From: Paulinella micropora | Lineage: Eukaryota; Cercozoa; Imbricatea; Euglyphida | DNA: 64,000 bases | NCBI GenBank assembly: GCA_009731375.1 | Contig: BJOX01000286.1 | Span: forward strand, 444,727 to 508,726 | Direction: 5' to 3' | Shown here: piece after piece, positions 27,753 to 45,249 of the stretch | Layout of the letters: each line of letters opens with the position of its first letter | Numbering within the stretch: position 1 is the stretch's first letter | Notes under the pieces: generated by a model | What the model saw: the letters and a program-made list of their open reading frames with translations, nothing else | Database searches by the model: none | What the model was told of the DNA's origin: nothing | Translations under genes and position numbers: made by a program

Positions 27753-28110
27753 TGAATAGATAGATAGATATGAATAGATAGATAGATAGATATAGATGAG
27801 ATGTCGCAAAGGAATGTAGTCCTTGCAAAGGAACGCAGTTTCACATCAAACAGTAATTTGTGTACTGTGCATGTGTCCGGGATGGGAATCACGGGTAAAC
27901 TGTGTTCTGTAAAAAAGAAGAGGAGGTAGGACGTTGAAGAAAAAGGCAATCTAGGAATGGAGAGTGGGGAGGATAAGGAAGACGAAAAAGAAAAGGAAGC
28001 CGTTAGTCCAAGTGTTTTGAGCACCGTAAGCTTGCGCAAGCTACAATGATGACATTGTATAAGGCCTAAACCCCCGAAGGGACCTAGCCCGGGCTATGCA
28101 ACACTGGACG
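27481..28110. other. Mixed non-coding DNA with a short GATA array
   Basis: C-run at about 27,690 followed by GATA units (27,710-27,800). No gene recognised. Confidence 0.4.
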
Positions 28111-28111
28111 G

Positions 28112-31100
28112 CTATGATGGAATGCAGTCACCAATACGGACTAGAGGAAGATTAGTCCAATTTTTGACTGCACAGGAGCGATAAATTGCAAAAGAGCAAC
28201 GAGCTACACAGGACGATGGCTTGAAGCAAAGGGATTTGGATTGGGGATGGGAAAAACCCAAGGCGCGGAAACATCGATGAACAGAGAACGATACCATGCC
28301 GCGAGCCCCGCAGTCGATTGGTCGAAGGTGGCAGGTCCATCCGTTGTCCTCGATTTGAGATTTGAGCCCAATGTATCGGTTGGTCTTGTAGGCTCGCGCG
28401 TCAAGGATGTTTTCCTCGACCGGGCACGTGAGCTCGATCAGTATGGTAGACAAGGACCAGACAACAATATCGGGGCGGAGGTCAGTGACACAGATGTGGA
28501 CAGGAAAGGCTTGCTCAGAACCAGTGTACTGGGTTTGGAGCTGCCAATCGTTTGCGGTGTCAAGCAGGGATGGACGATGAAATGACTGCCCCTTAGGCTT
28601 CTGCTCGCCCTCTTTCACAAACATAGACTTTGATTCATTTTGGTCTATAGGGAGCGTTTGTTATGGCTCTCGATGTGTTTTTGAAGGGGAGCTTCAATAG
28701 TGCAGAGCACAGAGTCGTGACGCCAGGTACAACGGCCTTGTTTGAGGGCAACATGGCAATCGGAGAGGATGTGACATAAATGTGCTTGACCAGAACAGAG
28801 AGCACACTTGTTGTTGGAAATGATTCCCCACAGACGTCTAAGGTCGGGGGTAATAACCGAGTTTGTGCTTGCGTTGATGACCCAAGAGATTAAACGGGGA
28901 TTACGGGTTCCGATGAGGCGAGCCCAGGAGAGGTCAAAGGGGCATGCGTCTTCAAAACGAAGAAAGCACCCTTGCATGGCTTTGTCCATGTCATGCACTG
29001 TGGTTGTCTCAAGTATTTTCTCAGCAGCTAATTCTAAAATCCCGTCTTTGCGGTCTGTGATGGAATGTTCTTTTGGGTAGCGACCATGGCCAAGTCCGAG
29101 ATGATCGGATTGGCCTCGATGTTTGAATTCAAAATCAACTTGTGCCTCAAGCTTTTCGAGCACAGGCTCTGGTTTCCAGATAGTTCGAAATGTTTCGTGT
29201 TTCGTCAGGTTCATCGCATAGATGGACGAGAGGTGTTTATCTGGGCAGTACTTCAGCATTTGAGCACGGTTGATTTGAAGTCGCTGGTAAAAAGAGACGA
29301 TGGACTGGAGCTGTAGACCGAACTTCGGGCGTGGGCGGTAAAGGCAAGAGACCAGAGCTCTTTTGTAGATATTGGCTCAATTTTTGAGGAAGCGGGTCGC
29401 AATTTTCTCAATGGTTTTGGCGAAAGATAGGCAGAGGTCATAAATGAGAAATGGCCAGGCAAGTGACTGGACAGCATAGTGTTGGTAGAGCCAGAGTTTC
29501 ATAAAACCATTGATCGAGCAGCTATCAATGGCTTGCATAGATAGAATGAACTTCTTTTGGATTTCTGCTCGTTGTTCGTTTTCGCTGAGGTCATGGTAGA
29601 CAATCTATCCGAGGTCTTTGAAAGGCTTGTCAGCGATGAAGTCAATTGGTTTGCCAGTAATAGTAAGGGCGGGGTCGAAAATCGGCAACAAGCGTTTGAG
29701 ACCCTTATGGTCGTCGGCTTTAGTCCAATATTTGAAAGCAAGGCTTTTGCATTTGGGCGGTTTCGCGGCCATTGTTCTGGTCCATGTCAGAAATTTGTCT
29801 ATCATGTTGACAGTGTTTCGTGGATCGGCTGTGTAGTTTGAGGTCGTCAGCATAGGCAGCTTCGTGCACGATTACTTCATCCGTTGAGTTCTTGTGTTTG
29901 AAGTGGTATCCGTTGTTTTTAGTCAACGATGATAGGAGATCAAGTAGTAAATTGAAAACTATATTGAAAAGGAGAGGAGAAATGCAGCATCCTTGAAAGA
30001 CGCCCACAGCAAAAACAAAGGGTTCTGACGACCATTCTTTCCCTTCAATTGCGGCTACCAAGAGTTCGTAATATAAGAAGATTATGCGTGCAAACATAGG
30101 GGGCACATGATACCACCAGAGAGCGAACTGGATCAAGTTGTGATTTACGCTTCCAAAAGCGTTTTTTAGGTCCATCCATGCTATGACCAGTTGGCGATAG
30201 TGATCTTTTGCATTTCTGATGGTAGCCTTTGTTGCAGCAATGTGTTCGGAGCATCCTGCAACGTTACGAAGGAAACCTTTTTGTTTCGCTCTGTCAAAGT
30301 ATTTGTTATCCAGCAAAAAACTCTCTAGTCGTTTTGACCACAGAGAGAAAAATACCTTACCCGAGCAGTTTGTCAGAGCAATCGGAAGATAGTTTGAGGC
30401 CGGAAGTGGATCGCCGTCTTTATGAAGGAGGGAGATAGCAGCGTGGGCCCAGCTGTTAGCTACATCAGTTGTCCAACACTTGACAATGAGTTTGTGTAAG
30501 AAAAGTAAAGCGGTGGGAAGTCTCTTGTAAACAAGGTAGCTAATACCATCTCTGCCAGGGGCTGCACCATTACGCTTAGCAAGCACAGATCTTTTGGTTT
30601 CCAAGAAGGACGGTGGTTTGAGGTCAAAGGGGACAGTTGGTAGAGGTGGGCGAACCATCTCAGGTAAGGGCACGTAGGTTTGTTCACGATTAGCGTCTTC
30701 GTATAGGTTGGGAAAGTAGGAATCGCAGTCTTCTTTGGATAGGGAGCAAGTGGTTTGGGTTGAGGGGGGATGAAACAGATTTTTGGCAAACTTATGAGGG
30801 TCAGTTCGGAAGCGTGTATTTGCTTGTCGTTGAGCGGAGCTTAAAGTTGCTTCCTTGAGACGACGGCGGAGGCGGTTACCGGTTTTCAATAATACTCGCC
30901 AAGTTTTTTGCAGGCTTTTTGCAACAGCAGCTGGAATTAAACCTGCCCTTTTGAGATCTCGCAGATGTCTCTTTTGGGCCAGTTTTTGAAGTCGGTTCTT
31001 CGTGAGTTCTGTTTGGAGCCGGGTTACGTGGCGGTTTTTGCGCTCATGAGTTTGTTCTTGTGTTTTTGTTTGAGGTACCCGTTGTGATATGAAGTCGTAG

Positions 31101-31231
31101 AGATATCTTTCAAATTTCGCTACTGCTTCGTCACACGACAAGCGTTTGATGAGAGAGGAGGGGAGGATGAGAGGGAGTGCGGATTGGAGTTCTTCTTCAA
31201 TGCCTTTCCATTCGCTTGGTGTTGATGGCAA
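28112..31231 (-). mobile_element. Decayed non-LTR retrotransposon with restriction-like endonuclease
   Basis: Minus-strand coding with several frame breaks. 29,850-31,231: reverse transcriptase, with PGRDGISYLVYK-like RDGISYLV, AITLTNCSGK-like ALTNCSGKVF, AWMDLKNAFGSVNH (motif A) and EAAYADDLKL (motif C, YADD). 29,260-29,850: thumb region, two stops in frame. 28,645-29,259: CALCSGQAHLCHILSDC, a CCHC knuckle. 28,112-28,624: RPDIVVWS...IELTCPVEENI, the PD-(D/E)xK restriction-like endonuclease core, followed by K..RY..L. Motif order RT, CCHC, endonuclease is that of R2/CRE/NeSL/Hero-type LINEs, which cut specific sites. Frameshift near 29,850. Dead copy. Confidence 0.75.
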
Positions 31232-31485
31232 TACCAGGCGTTTTCTTCTTTCGGTTGGTTCTTTCGGGGCACTTCTTGTCCGATGGACGAAATGGGANNN
31301 NNNNNNNTCGGCGTCAACACAGTGCGTGGAATCCAGGTTGATAATGCGGGTTGCGACTTGTACAAGCGCTTTTGGACTCTTCCTTTCGAGGAGGCCCGAA
31401 AGATCTTCGTAAGGGTGAACATGAGCAAAATCTTCTCCGGGTTCAGGCGGTGCAGAGCACGCACTGGGAGGGTGACGGCGGCCAC
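31120..31485 (-). other. Region upstream of the LINE coding part, with a 10-base gap
   Basis: Open frame of 121 codons broken by Ns at about 31,300-31,309. Could be the N-terminal part of the LINE protein; no motif seen. Confidence 0.3.
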
Positions 31486-31496
31486 TCCGGAGGGAA

Positions 31497-32480
<984 letters not shown>

Positions 32481-32481
32481 A

Positions 32482-32800
32482 AAATATCGACTAATGTCAG
32501 AAAAAAGGAGCTTCTGATTTCGTCAACCAGGAAGTCTGTGGGTAAAGTATTAACCCGATGCCCAGCTAAGCCGTGATGTTTGCACGGAAGGGACTGATAC
32601 AGGCGATACCAAAGCTCCCTAGTACCAGGCGGGGCCAGGGCTCGTTCCATAAGCGCCCCTTGCAGATGGAGTTTCGAGACTGTTCGACAGTCTAGTATAA
32701 ACCGACAGAGCACTGTGGGTTTTATTCCGGGCTCAACAAGCGAGAAAGGGCACCCTGAGGGAACAGGATTGTGCTTCCCGTCGCTATTTCGGCATGTGAC
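32482..32800 (+). repeat. Interspersed repeat family A, copy 1
   Basis: ATCGACTAATGTCAG... to ...GCATGTGAC. Compared with the copy at 42,348 it lacks about 40 bp between two GCAG words. GATA arrays on both sides. Confidence 0.8.
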
Positions 32801-32801
32801 T

Positions 32802-32867
<66 letters not shown>

Positions 32868-32878
32868 GATAGATAGAC

Positions 32879-32913
<35 letters not shown>

Positions 32914-32932
32914 CAGATAGATAGATAGAAAG
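32801..32932. repeat. GATA array
   Basis: GATA with isolated GACA and AATA units. Confidence 0.85.
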
Positions 32933-33159
32933 CTCACACCTGTGCTTTGGCAAAAGCCCCTGACGAAGCCTCACTAAGACTGCGAGATAACGTTGCAAAT
33001 ATATTCTCATCCTCTTCCTCCTGAGGGAAGAGAGAGGGAGTAGAGAGAGAGAGAGAGAGATTATATGTGCGCATATGTGTGAGTGAAAGCACAGGGCACA
33101 ATGCCTTACATATCATATCAGGGGGGGTGTGTGGTGTGTGCGCGCGTGTGTGTGTGTGT

Positions 33160-33800
<641 letters not shown>

Positions 33801-33847
33801 CTTGCGAGATCGCCACAATAGAAAGTGAAGGCCGCTCTGCCTATATA

Positions 33848-34028
33848 TAATATAATGTTGTTCTTGTTCTTGTTCTTGTTCTTGTCCTTGTTCTTGCTCT
33901 TGTTCTTGCTCTTGTTCTTGTTAGTACTCTTGTTCTTGTTCTTGTTCTTGTTCTTGTTCTTGTTATTGTTCTTGTTATTGTTCTTAGTTCTTAGTACTGT
34001 TCTTGTTCTTGTTCTTGTTCTTGTTCGC
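33848..34028. repeat. TTGTTC hexamer array
   Basis: TTGTTC with TTGTCC, TTGCTC and TTATTG variants. Confidence 0.8.
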
Positions 34029-34029
34029 G

Positions 34030-34470
34030 TTCGCATGGCAAAGATACCCTGCTACGTCTTGCGGAAGCTTGGTGTACATCAGCAAGCCGGTTGTGTACAT
34101 CTTCTTCTTCCTTCCTATGCGAACGGGCATGCATGCGTATCAACATGTTTATAGACATAAGACTCAGTACTAGACTCTACTGGATAAATGGTAACAAATT
34201 TTTGACTCACTCGATGTAAGTCATGAGCGATTCTTTGGATAGACTATGAATGTAAACCACAGAAAAACAAATCAACGATCACAGAGAAATGGCAATACTT
34301 AAGCAAAAGAAACAGCTTTTCGCCATCCGGCACACAGATTTGGTACTTTTCGGAAATTTTCTTCATGGTTCATAAGAAATCTGAGTATGACGCGACAGCA
34401 GCAAGCAGCGCCAGTCTTTGTCTCTGTCTCTGAATGCAACCATTTTTCGCCGGCCGATGATTTCTGTCTT
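34030..34470. other. Unique DNA, nothing recognised
   Basis: No open frame with family features. Confidence 0.35.
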
Positions 34471-34479
34471 CATACAAGA

Positions 34480-35732
<1,253 letters not shown>

Positions 35733-35735
<3 letters not shown>

Positions 35736-36207
35736 GTTTGGTTTATCAGCTCTGCATATCCGAAGACATAGGCATCCATTCCACCCCGCCGCCAATCAGC
35801 GACTGGGTAGCGAGCTGGGAATGGGCACTAGGCCCCGAATTTGTGCAGTCTGACGGTTCTACGACCCTCCCTGGCTAGAGGGCCGTAAAACCAACCCAGA
35901 CACGTGTCCGTCATCACGTGCCCCGCCAAGGCTCGGGCCCGAGGGGTACACCAACCCTCGAGCTTCATCCAAGGCGACCACTTTCGCGGCGGCCGGACTA
36001 TAGATAGATATGTTTAATCTATGGGCGTGGCTTAGCTTGAAAAGCCATGGCCTCCTATACTACCCCCGGACAAGAACTTTCAGCACCGGCCAAGCTGCAC
36101 ACCAACCACTGTCTCGCTGTGGTTGGTGTCTGTGCCCAGTTCAAGCCGAAAGGTAGCCGAGCCCTTTTGAACTATACGGGACAACACTAGAACACTCCCC
36201 AGGAGCG
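35733..36207 (+). repeat. Family C and family B repeats side by side
   Basis: 35,733-35,822 family C, 35,823-36,000 unique GC-rich DNA, 36,001-36,207 family B. The assembly gap begins inside family B. Confidence 0.6.
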
Positions 36208-36865
36208 NNNNNNNNNNNNNNNNNNNNNNNNNNNNNNNNNNNNNNNNNNNNNNNNNNNNNNNNNNNNNNNNNNNNNNNNNNNNNNNNNNNNNNNNNNNNN
36301 NNNNNNNNNNNNNNNNNNNNNNNNNNNNNNNNNNNNNNNNNNNNNNNNNNNNNNNNNNNNNNNNNNNNNNNNNNNNNNNNNNNNNNNNNNNNNNNNNNNN
36401 NNNNNNNNNNNNNNNNNNNNNNNNNNNNNNNNNNNNNNNNNNNNNNNNNNNNNNNNNNNNNNNNNNNNNNNNNNNNNNNNNNNNNNNNNNNNNNNNNNNN
36501 NNNNNNNNNNNNNNNNNNNNNNNNNNNNNNNNNNNNNNNNNNNNNNNNNNNNNNNNNNNNNNNNNNNNNNNNNNNNNNNNNNNNNNNNNNNNNNNNNNNN
36601 NNNNNNNNNNNNNNNNNNNNNNNNNNNNNNNNNNNNNNNNNNNNNNNNNNNNNNNNNNNNNNNNNNNNNNNNNNNNNNNNNNNNNNNNNNNNNNNNNNNN
36701 NNNNNNNNNNNNNNNNNNNNNNNNNNNNNNNNNNNNNNNNNNNNNNNNNNNNNNNNNNNNNNNNNNNNNNNNNNNNNNNNNNNNNNNNNNNNNNNNNNNN
36801 NNNNNNNNNNNNNNNNNNNNNNNNNNNNNNNNNNNNNNNNNNNNNNNNNNNNNNNNNNNNNNNNN
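36208..36865. other. Assembly gap (Ns)
   Basis: 658 Ns, followed by a CT array. Confidence 1.
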
Positions 36866-36914
<49 letters not shown>

Positions 36915-36961
36915 GAGGCATGCTCGATTCTGACAGCAAAACGGACAGGCGCGGCTGCTGT

Positions 36962-37770
<809 letters not shown>

Positions 37771-37831
37771 TCAATCAAGAGCTCGGGCCACACTCCCCTG
37801 TCCTGGCCAGCGGGTCCATTTATGACAGTCA

Positions 37832-38619
37832 CTGCAATTTATGCCACTGCACGCGGCTTCACGAATGATATTTTGCAGGAATTTAGTTCTTTTCATGGTT
37901 GAAACATCAGGCCAAACAGAAAAATGTTCTTAGCTAGCACTGTTCATAAAGGGGAATGGCATTTAACTCGGTTTTGAAAAATTCCCAGTAAATGGATGAA
38001 TATCCGGGAATTCTTTCACTGAAATCCGCTAAATGCGACGAATTTTCAATAAATTTTTTATACCCTACAAACGGGCGATCACGGCAAAAAAAGTTTCATC
38101 CCCAGCTACCGTAAACTGGGGCGCAGGTACCAATATTCTTCCCTTTCACCGCAAACTGGAGCGCACGAAGGACAAGTGACGCAAAGCGTCACAGCAAGGC
38201 GCGAAGCGCACCGAACGAAAAGCTTTGGTGGCACCAATGACTAAGAAAGTGACGCAAAGCGTGGCAAGGCGCGAAGCGCACTGAAAATTCTTGTGCTGCC
38301 TTGTTTACCCAAAAGCCACAAACACATCTGCACCCTCAAGAACTAAAAGCTTCTCAAAAGGAGCGGTTGGGCAGCATGGTAGCGGTTGGAACCGTCACTC
38401 CGCCATATAGGTTTTACACGTGTGTAAATTTGCTGGGTTTTGCGTCAGCCTAACGGCTATGCTCCCCAAACGGATATGTCTGTACAAACGTGCCGGGTTT
38501 TACGGCAGCCTAACAGGCTATGCTTTCCCAAAGGATATGTCTGTAAGTCTGACTCTTTGATGTTTTTGTGAAGGAGCGAGCTGCAGCGGGATGGATTGGC
38601 AGACATGGTGAAGCGGTAA

Positions 38620-38620
<1 letters not shown>
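37832..38620. other. Unique DNA with short tandem duplications
   Basis: GACGCAAAGCGT and GGCGCGAAGCGCAC recur at 38,165-38,282. A segment of about 60 bp (CTGGGTTTTGCGTCAGCCTA...) is repeated at 38,427-38,540. No gene recognised. Confidence 0.45.
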
Positions 38621-39640
<1,020 letters not shown>

Positions 39641-39642
39641 AT

Positions 39643-39886
39643 GAGATATCGACTAATGTCAGAAAAAAGGAGCTTCTGATTTCGTCAACCAAGGAAGTCT
39701 GTGGGTAAAGTATTAACCCGATGCCCAGCTAAGCCGTAATGTTTGCACGGAAGGGACTGATACAGGCGATACCAAAGCTCCCTAGTACCAGGCGGGGCCA
39801 GGGCTCGTTCCATAAGCGCCCCTTGCAGAACGAGCTCCCACCTCCATTACAGAGGACCCAGTAAGCAGATGGAGTTTCGAGACTGT
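39643..39886 (+). repeat. Family A, copy 2 (cut by a gap)
   Basis: Same start as the other copies; runs into Ns at 39,887. Confidence 0.8.
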
Positions 39887-40423
39887 NNNNNNNNNNNNNN
39901 NNNNNNNNNNNNNNNNNNNNNNNNNNNNNNNNNNNNNNNNNNNNNNNNNNNNNNNNNNNNNNNNNNNNNNNNNNNNNNNNNNNNNNNNNNNNNNNNNNNN
40001 NNNNNNNNNNNNNNNNNNNNNNNNNNNNNNNNNNNNNNNNNNNNNNNNNNNNNNNNNNNNNNNNNNNNNNNNNNNNNNNNNNNNNNNNNNNNNNNNNNNN
40101 NNNNNNNNNNNNNNNNNNNNNNNNNNNNNNNNNNNNNNNNNNNNNNNNNNNNNNNNNNNNNNNNNNNNNNNNNNNNNNNNNNNNNNNNNNNNNNNNNNNN
40201 NNNNNNNNNNNNNNNNNNNNNNNNNNNNNNNNNNNNNNNNNNNNNNNNNNNNNNNNNNNNNNNNNNNNNNNNNNNNNNNNNNNNNNNNNNNNNNNNNNNN
40301 NNNNNNNNNNNNNNNNNNNNNNNNNNNNNNNNNNNNNNNNNNNNNNNNNNNNNNNNNNNNNNNNNNNNNNNNNNNNNNNNNNNNNNNNNNNNNNNNNNNN
40401 NNNNNNNNNNNNNNNNNNNNNNN
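39887..40423. other. Assembly gap (Ns)
   Basis: 537 Ns inside a repeat, then a GA array. Confidence 1.
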
Positions 40424-41035
<612 letters not shown>

Positions 41036-41104
41036 TAATTTTAATCGCAATGGGCCATGGCTTCCAGCGCTTCGTTCTCCATCAAAAATGCTTACTTACC
41101 ATCA

Positions 41105-41107
41105 TAC

Positions 41108-41168
<61 letters not shown>

Positions 41169-41185
41169 CATCCATCCATTCATCC

Positions 41186-41234
<49 letters not shown>

Positions 41235-41239
41235 CTATA

Positions 41240-41286
<47 letters not shown>

Positions 41287-41300
41287 TTGTTATCGGCTTA
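41105..41300. repeat. TATC array
   Basis: TATC with CCAT interruption; lies directly upstream of a methyltransferase exon. Confidence 0.85.
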
Positions 41301-41322
41301 CTAACTTACTGCGTGAATACAG

Positions 41323-41404
41323 GTGCTGCTGATAGGGGAGAAAGGCCATCTACCGCTTGCCTTTCATAAGTTGCTAGGTAAGTATGTATGTATGTATGCA
41401 TGTA

Positions 41405-41442
<38 letters not shown>

Positions 41443-42179
41443 TGTATGTATGTATGTATGTATGTAATGTAATGTAATGTAATGTAATGTAATGTAATCT
41501 AATGTAATGTAATCTAATGCAATGTACTGTAATGTACTGTAATGTACTGTACTGTACTGTACTGTACTGCACTGTCATGTCATGTCATGTCATGTCATGT
41601 TATGTCATGTCATATCGTGTAGTCTAGTCTAGTCTAGTCTAGTCTAGTCTAGTCTAGTCTAGTCTAGTCTAGTCTAGCCTAGCCTAGCCTAGCCTAGCCT
41701 AGCCAAGCCCAGCCCAGCCTAGCCTAGCCTAGGCTAGCCTAGCCTAGCCTAGCCTAGCCTTGCCTTGCCTTGCCTTGTCTTGTCTTGTCTTGTCTTGTCT
41801 TGTCTATTGTATTGTAGTGTGATGTGATGTGATGTGATGTGATGTAATTGCAGTGTAGTGTAATGTAATGTAATGTACTGTAATGTAATGTAATGTAATG
41901 TAATGTAATGTATGTATGTATTAATGTAATTTATGTATTTATGTAATGTATGTATGTATGTATGTATGTATGTATGTATGTATGTATAGGGCTGCCTTGG
42001 TCTAGGCTGTCGGCGACGAGCTGGGATGAAGTAAGTAAGTATGTATATTATGTATATTATGTATGTTATGTATGTTATGTATGGTATGTATGGTATGTTA
42101 TGTATGTTACGTATGTTATGTATATGCTCTCAGGGACGAGCTGGGACGAAGTAAGTAAGTATAGATAGATGGATAGATG

Positions 42180-42236
<57 letters not shown>

Positions 42237-42764
42237 GTAGGTAGGTAGGAAGGTAGGTAGGTAGGTAGGTAGGTAGGTAGATAGGTAGGTAGGTAGGTAG
42301 GTAGGTAAGTAGGTAGGTAGATAGATAGATAGATAGATAGATAGATGAGATATCGACTAATGTCAGAAAAAAGGAGCTTCTGATTTCGTCAACCAAGGAA
42401 GTCTGTAAAGTATTGACCCGATGCCCAGCTAAGCCGTGATGTTTGCACGGAAGGGACTGATACAGGCGATACCAAAGCTCCCTAGTACCAGGCGGGGCCA
42501 GGGCTCGTTCCATAAGCGCCCCTTGCAGAACGAGCTCCCACCTCCATTACAGAGGGCCCAGTAAGCAGATGGAGTTTCGAGACTGTTCGACAGTCTAGTA
42601 TAAACCGACAGAGCACTGTGGGTTTTATTCCGGGCTCAACAAGCGAGAAAGGGCACCCTGAGGGAACAGGATTGTGCTTCCCGTCGCTATTTCGGCATGT
42701 GACTCATAGGCGTATGGCTAGGCACACATAAGGCACCCCACCACGGGCCCAGCACACCCACACC

Positions 42765-42859
<95 letters not shown>

Positions 42860-42950
42860 CATACATAGATGCATAGATACATAGATACATAGATAGATAG
42901 ATATAAGGGTGCCTTGGTCTAGGCTGTCCGCAACGAGCTGGAATGAAGTA

Positions 42951-43027
<77 letters not shown>

Positions 43028-43050
43028 CTATCTATCTATCTATCTATCTA

Positions 43051-43146
<96 letters not shown>

Positions 43147-43461
43147 CCCGGAGGGCGTTCCTCCGCTCGATGTAAGAAAAATTGGTCGAGAGGGCGGGAC
43201 ATTGGCGATGAAGACCAACCCTCCTAGAGCAAACTGCACCACATGCCAGTAGGCTACCTCGCAAGGCTGCACCATGGGTAGCTGTGGCGTTGGGTGTTTC
43301 CTCTGCTCTCCCATTCAAGGTACTTACCCTGCACTTTTGTGTTTGGTAAGTGGATACCCCTGCTGACGGGGGCAAGCCAAGGCGAAGGCAGGCCTGAGCT
43401 GAGGATGCCTCCTGGTAGGACGCCTATGGCCTTTCGGCTATGCGACGCTGCTAGATAAACA

Positions 43462-43513
<52 letters not shown>

Positions 43514-43551
43514 GGTCCAGGCTGTCGGCCACGAGTGGGATGAAGTAAGGG

Positions 43552-43623
<72 letters not shown>

Positions 43624-44023
43624 CAGACAGGTAGACAGATAGATAGATAGGTAGACAGATAGGTAGGTAGGTACATAAGACAGACAGACAGTCAGACGGA
43701 CAGACAGATGAGTACGTATTTATGTTTGCATAGCACGGGGAACACTTCCTTAGCAACAACGTGACAAACGAGCAGGGCACAGTTCTTTCTTTCTTTTCTT
43801 TCTTTCTTTCTTTCTTTCTTTTATAGCACGGGGAACACCTTCTTAGCAACAACGCGACAAAGGAGCAGGCCACAGTACGCCTCACCAAGGTCCATCTATT
43901 ATTGTCTCACTACTGCTATGATGATTTACTTACTTACTAACTTAATCACTTACTTACTTACTTAATAACAACATGACAAAGGAGCAGGCCACCGTTCGCC
44001 TCACCAAGGTTTACCTATAAGTC

Positions 44024-44067
<44 letters not shown>

Positions 44068-44518
44068 GGTTGCTTACTTACTTATTGCAACAACAAGACA
44101 AAGGAGCAGGCCACAGTGCGCCTCACCAAGGTCCATCCATTATTTCCTCACTACTTACTTACTTGCTTTGATCATATATGCATTTTATCTGTATGTAAAA
44201 GATGGACGCCTCGGGGGAACGCTGGCCATTTGATTCGGGCAGCCAGCAGTTAGTGTATTGCACGGAGGTAGTTATCAATCAGCACACACACACACACACT
44301 CATATATACACATATGCAACATACATACAGGTGCTTGAGCACTTACGAAAAGACCCGATGACTACACACACACACACACGCACACACACACACACACACA
44401 TACATACATACATACATACATACATACATACACTTACACACACATTAGGTGCTTGAGCATTTACCAAAAGACCCGATGGCTGCACTACTAGAAGCACGCC
44501 GCGTTCTGGCCATAGGTA

Positions 44519-44576
<58 letters not shown>

Positions 44577-44629
44577 CCTACCTACCTACCTATCTACCTA
44601 CCTACCTACCTACCTAACTACCTACCTAC

Positions 44630-44673
<44 letters not shown>

Positions 44674-44691
44674 ATTCCTTTGCGACATCTC

Positions 44692-44758
<67 letters not shown>

Positions 44759-44984
44759 GATATATATAGGCGGCCATTTACTCCTCTCTACTCCAAATGC
44801 TGCTTCGTTCCCAGCCATCGCACGCGCCCTCCAAGGTAGATACAGCCAGTTTGAAGGAGTGTGTGTGCATATTTATGTGTAAGTGTTCGTGCATGTTAAG
44901 GTAAGCAAGTGCAATATTTCAGCCAGTTTGAAGGCCAAGGGGGCATAACGCACATACGAGAATATTCTGTGGAAGAGGTACATA

Positions 44985-45052
<68 letters not shown>

Positions 45053-45203
45053 AGTCTACTACTACTACAACTACTGCTGCTGCTTGCTTGGTTGCTTCTG
45101 CTGCTGATACTCTTATTCTTGTTACAGGTCAGATTGCTCTGTGAGGAGGTTGCTCTGTGAGTAGGCAGGTTTTGAGACTTTGCATACAGACAGACAGACA
45201 GAT

Positions 45204-45249
<46 letters not shown>

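Noticed and set aside
43146-43375. Host exon on the minus strand
   Set aside because: An open frame of 77 codons, but no splice signals that join it to neighbours and no motif.
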